DNA of 7,110 bases from Candidatus Woesearchaeota archaeon (GTDB lineage: Archaea > Nanobdellota > Nanobdellia > SCGC-AAA011-G17 > GW2011-AR17), in contig JAGWAA010000033.1 in the NCBI GenBank assembly GCA_018302165.1, positions 1 through 7,110 on the forward strand, written 5' to 3'. Shown in pieces: positions 5,084 to 7,110 of the stretch (its first letter is position 1; every line of letters starts with the position of its first letter). Position numbers and translations under genes: made by a program. Under the pieces are notes generated by a model that saw only the letters and a program-made list of their open reading frames with translations, ran no database searches and was not told the origin of the DNA.

Positions 5084-5851
5084 ATGAGTCATAAGGTTGA
5101 ATATCCAACTGCCCTAGAAATGTTTTCTTATGAAGGGCAGAAAAGAGATCATTCTCTAAGATTATGTTCAGCAACTTTGTTTCCTTGGCCAGAAAATGGA
5201 TCTGAGGGAAAAATTTTAGGACATTCTTTATGTGCACATTATGTTAGAATCAGAGATTTATCGAAGGAAATAGATTTAACACATACTAATGCTGCATTAG
5301 TTTATAGAACAATATTTGGACATGATGATTTATTTTTAGCTACAACTCAATTAGGTAGAGAACGCCCTATAGAAGTATTAGAATTATTACAAAGTGATTT
5401 TATTAAAAAAACAGGAATAAAAAGGGAGATTAAAAGAATATATAACAAATTAAGCTTAAATGGATTTCCAATTTGGGCCTTATCATCTGAAAATTCTATA
5501 AGAGAAACAGGAATAGTTGCATTGCTTTGTTTAACAGACCAAGTAATGCTTGCTGAAGAAGAAGGATTTACAATTGATGGTGTTTATGGGGAATATCTTG
5601 CACATAAGTGGGGAATTGAAAAAATAAGAGTCTTAAAAGAAGATGCAAGAGGGCAAGTTAATGGTAAAATTGGAAGCTTACCTGAAGTTTTTGATATTTC
5701 AGCGATTAGAGAATCAGCATTAGCAGATTTATGGAGAGGTAAAGTTTCAAGATGGAAAGATAGAAATCTTCCAGAGATCGTCGCCAATGAAATGGATGCT
5801 CTTTATAGCCCTGCCATTGAACAAAGTTTTAAATTCTTCGGAAGAAAATAA
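5084..5851 (+). CDS. hypothetical protein, 255 residues, family not recognised
   Basis: I do not recognise this protein. It is soluble-looking, without a signal peptide or a convincing membrane helix; the most hydrophobic stretch, GIVALLCLTDQVML (143-156), is short. It has scattered His (23, 47, 52, 67, 80, 173) and Cys (28, 50, 149) without a clear metal or catalytic motif. A central basic helix (RIYNKL region, 105-125) and several Arg-rich segments are visible. Codon use matches an AT-rich genome up to about residue 221. The last 34 residues overlap the convergent PUA gene and use C-ending codons much more (7 of 34, against about 9 of 221 before, by hand count), so the tail may have been gained by reading into that gene. 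No strong Shine-Dalgarno precedes the ATG; GGAG at 5063-5066 is too far. The frame is open about 40 bases upstream, so a non-ATG start cannot be excluded. Confidence 0.75.
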   Translation: MSHKVEYPTALEMFSYEGQKRDHSLRLCSATLFPWPENGSEGKILGHSLCAHYVRIRDLSKEIDLTHTNAALVYRTIFGHDDLFLATTQLGRERPIEVLELLQSDFIKKTGIKREIKRIYNKLSLNGFPIWALSSENSIRETGIVALLCLTDQVMLAEEEGFTIDGVYGEYLAHKWGIEKIRVLKEDARGQVNGKIGSLPEVFDISAIRESALADLWRGKVSRWKDRNLPEIVANEMDALYSPAIEQSFKFFGRK

Positions 5852-6202
5852 GGAAATGCCAACCGCTAAAGGTTTTTTGTGTTGAATATCTTTTATAACC
5901 ACAAAATCATTCTTTTCAATGTTTGAATCAAATTCAACAATACCAGGACGCATGACATCAGCACCATTTATAATATATTTAATTGCACCCTGGTCAATGA
6001 ATACTTGTTTTAGTAAATCTTTTTGTAATAGAAGTTTTAATGTTGGAACGAGTTTATTTTCAAAATAAAAAAATGATGGAACTTTGTTGATTAAGATAAT
6101 TTTCTTATCCATTAACTGGATTACATCCTTCTTCGAAACTTCGAAATTATAATTTTCTAGTTCTTTGGAAAAATCTTTTGATTTTAATGGGACTAGGTTC
6201 AT
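5747..6202 (-). CDS. PUA-domain RNA-binding protein (archaeal MCT-1/Tma20-like)
   Basis: This 151-residue protein has the two-part build of archaeal PUA proteins related to eukaryotic MCT-1/Tma20 and eIF2D, which act on ribosomes in initiation or recycling. Residues 1-65 are the pre-PUA part, with the familiar KVPSFFYFENKLVPTLKLLL (40-59). Residues 68-148 are the PUA domain: FIDQGAIKYIINGADVMRPGI (68-88), KNDFVVIKD (97-105), KPLAVGISLFSSEEF (110-124), then GRAIKSIHFIGDDLW (130-144). The role in translation is known for relatives and inferred here. The conserved GDDLW end lies inside the 105-base overlap with the convergent 5084 gene, so it is real PUA coding sequence. The start at 6202 fits a TATA-like box 26 bases upstream and has no ribosome binding site. 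Confidence 0.92.
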   Translation of the reverse strand: MNLVPLKSKDFSKELENYNFEVSKKDVIQLMDKKIILINKVPSFFYFENKLVPTLKLLLQKDLLKQVFIDQGAIKYIINGADVMRPGIVEFDSNIEKNDFVVIKDIQHKKPLAVGISLFSSEEFKTLFNGRAIKSIHFIGDDLWKISIFPS

Positions 6203-6224
6203 AATAAAGGAGAATAGAAAAACA

Positions 6225-6232
6225 TTTATTAA
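6225..6232. promoter_or_regulatory. shared bidirectional TATA-like element
   Basis: TTTATTAA (reading TTAATAAA on the other strand) lies exactly midway between two divergent start codons: about 26 bases from the lipoprotein ATG at 6254 (+) and about 26 bases from the PUA gene ATG at 6202 (-). It is the only good TATA candidate in the 51-base gap. Both transcripts would be leaderless. The same octamer stands before the gene at 6578. Confidence 0.5.
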
Positions 6233-6253
6233 TTTGTTGAATATAGGGAATTT

Positions 6254-6532
6254 ATGAAAAAAGTATTATTTTTAGCAGTTTTTCTTCTATTAAGTGCGTG
6301 TGCACAGGAAATTGCTGTTGAAACTCCAATAAATACAGAATTTTGCGGAACATCAACCCAAGGGGCATGTGAAAATGATAATGATTGTGTTACAGATGGA
6401 TGCTCTGGACAAGTTTGTAGAACAGTAAATGAGGAAGCAGTTTTTACAACTTGTGAATGGCTTGATTGTTATGAGAAGAATGGAATAGAATGTAAGTGTG
6501 TAGATAATAAATGTTCTTGGGATTCAATCTGA
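6254..6532 (+). CDS. cysteine-rich lipoprotein, eight-cysteine-cluster type
   Basis: The 92-residue product starts with a textbook lipoprotein signal: MKK, hydrophobic VLFLAVFLLL, then lipobox LSAC with Cys16 as the likely lipidated residue. The mature part has ten further cysteines (31, 39, 45, 50, 55, 67, 72, 80, 82, 87). From C45 the pattern DC-GCSGQVC-TTCEW-CY-C-CxCVDNKC-SW resembles the small exported eight-cysteine-cluster domain found in archaea and some bacteria; C31 and C39 are extra. The even number of cysteines suggests a disulfide-stabilised surface protein of about 76 residues after processing. Its function is unknown. It shares a 51-base divergent region with the PUA gene, and a TATA-like octamer 26 bases before the ATG predicts a leaderless mRNA. 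Confidence 0.85.
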   Translation: MKKVLFLAVFLLLSACAQEIAVETPINTEFCGTSTQGACENDNDCVTDGCSGQVCRTVNEEAVFTTCEWLDCYEKNGIECKCVDNKCSWDSI

Positions 6533-6548
6533 AAGAGTAAAAGATACT

Positions 6549-6556
6549 TTTATTAA
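6549..6556 (+). promoter_or_regulatory. TATA-like promoter of the 6578 gene (leaderless)
   Basis: TTTATTAA, identical to the element at 6225-6232, is centred about 26 bases before the ATG at 6578. There is no Shine-Dalgarno before that ATG. The box starts 16 bases after the lipoprotein stop, so the gene likely has its own transcript. Confidence 0.5.
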
Positions 6557-6577
6557 TAGCTGATTTTGCAAAAAATT

Positions 6578-7110
6578 ATGATAAATCATATTGAGTATGC
6601 CGCTGCAAATTATGGAAAAAACTTCTATCAAAAATCTAGATCTTCTGATGAGACTGAAAAATTAAGACAATATTTAGTTTTCAAGCAAACACTGGAAAAT
6701 CTAAGAAGAGAATATGGAAATGAAGGAATGGTATATCTGAATGATATAAGTGTAAAGGATTTAGAATATATGCTTGCCAAAATTCAAGGTTATTATCCAG
6801 AATTGTGTTCTGGGATTGAATTTAGATTATTACCTGGAGATTTATATAAAATTGAACATCCGAAGACAAAAACTGCACATTTAAAATTTCTTCCTCATAT
6901 TTCAGGGACTCCCGCTCAAGAATTTAGGAATAAGGTTCATAACTTAATAATCTCCTCGAGAAAAGGAATAGAATTTACTGCAGAACAATGGTTAACAGAA
7001 CGTGTCGAAAATGCTTTAGGTAAAATGGGGAAGTTTGAATCAGAATGTAATTATAATATTAAATTAGTTGGAATAGATGTCTATAAATATCAGGCTACTT
7101 TTGGAGAACT
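6578..7110 (+). CDS. hypothetical protein, 5' part, runs off the window
   Basis: An ATG at 6578 opens a frame that stays open to the window edge, giving 177 residues plus two bases. It starts MINHIEYAAANYGKNF. I do not recognise it. Visible features are a charged helical N-terminal third (residues 22-50, e.g. EKLRQYLVFKQTLENLRREY), a middle with strand-like segments (EFRLLPGDLYKIEHP, 81-95; TAHLKFLPHISGT, 99-111) and a second helical part (AQEFRNKVHNLIISSRKG, 113-130, then the AEQWLTERVENALGKM helix). There is no signal peptide or membrane segment in the visible part. Codon use is AT-rich like the neighbours, and the spacing from the upstream TATA-like octamer supports this start. Confidence 0.75.
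   Translation, partial: MINHIEYAAANYGKNFYQKSRSSDETEKLRQYLVFKQTLENLRREYGNEGMVYLNDISVKDLEYMLAKIQGYYPELCSGIEFRLLPGDLYKIEHPKTKTAHLKFLPHISGTPAQEFRNKVHNLIISSRKGIEFTAEQWLTERVENALGKMGKFESECNYNIKLVGIDVYKYQATFGE

Noticed and set aside
5055..5237. Minus-strand open frame of 60 residues opposite the 5084 gene
   Set aside because: Overlaps the promoter and 5' part of a longer plausible gene; composition is a shadow, no start signals.
5584..5787. Minus-strand open frame of 67 residues
   Set aside because: Antisense to the 5084 gene and partly overlapping the end of the PUA gene in another frame; no motif.
5861..5878. AACC / GGTT mini-hairpin followed by six T, as a terminator for the 5084 gene
   Set aside because: The stem has only four pairs and the T run encodes Lys codons of the PUA gene on the other strand; too weak to call, although archaeal termination on the T run alone is possible.

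Overview
The window looks like part of a small, AT-rich archaeal genome, most likely a DPANN-type archaeon (Woesearchaeota/Pacearchaeota-like). Reasons: archaeal/eukaryotic-type ribosomal proteins L7Ae, S28e and L24e in the usual archaeal order next to nucleoside diphosphate kinase; a type II methionyl aminopeptidase; an archaeal pre-PUA/PUA RNA-binding protein; archaeal TATA promoters; and T-run terminators. The lineage is inferred from gene content and style, not from a search.

Layout. Positions 1-84 (+) are the lysine-rich end of an unidentified gene, followed by a T-rich terminator. A TATA box and a GGAGG ribosome binding site lead into the operon rpl7ae-rps28e-rpl24e (177-1000, +), whose genes are separated by a single base. 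Next (+) is a 419-residue protein of unusual build (1038-2297): a helical cytoplasmic part, a signal-anchor or lipobox-like segment, and an outside domain with His and Cys motifs resembling clan CD (caspase/gingipain-like) cysteine peptidases. Then ndk (2345-2833, +). On the minus strand are a winged-helix regulator (2837-3232) and map (3265-4152). Divergent from map is an exonuclease III/AP endonuclease (4229-4957, +), then an unrecognised 255-residue protein (5084-5851, +). The tail of that gene overlaps a convergent PUA-domain gene (5747-6202, -) by 105 bases. A short shared promoter separates the PUA gene from a cysteine-rich lipoprotein (6254-6532, +). An unrecognised gene starting at 6578 (+) runs off the window.

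How it works together. Translation dominates: three ribosomal proteins, N-terminal methionine removal and a PUA RNA-binding protein, plus nucleotide (ndk) and DNA repair (ExoIII) housekeeping. Two proteins appear to be at the cell surface, the caspase-like one and the eight-cysteine-type lipoprotein. A striking regularity is that seven genes have a TATA-like box centred about 25-28 bases before the start codon, which predicts leaderless mRNAs. The L7Ae operon and ndk instead have short leaders with GGAGG. The most interesting candidate for new biology is the 1038-2297 protein, sitting inside an otherwise conserved ribosomal/ndk neighbourhood. No tRNA, rRNA, CRISPR or insertion sequence was seen.
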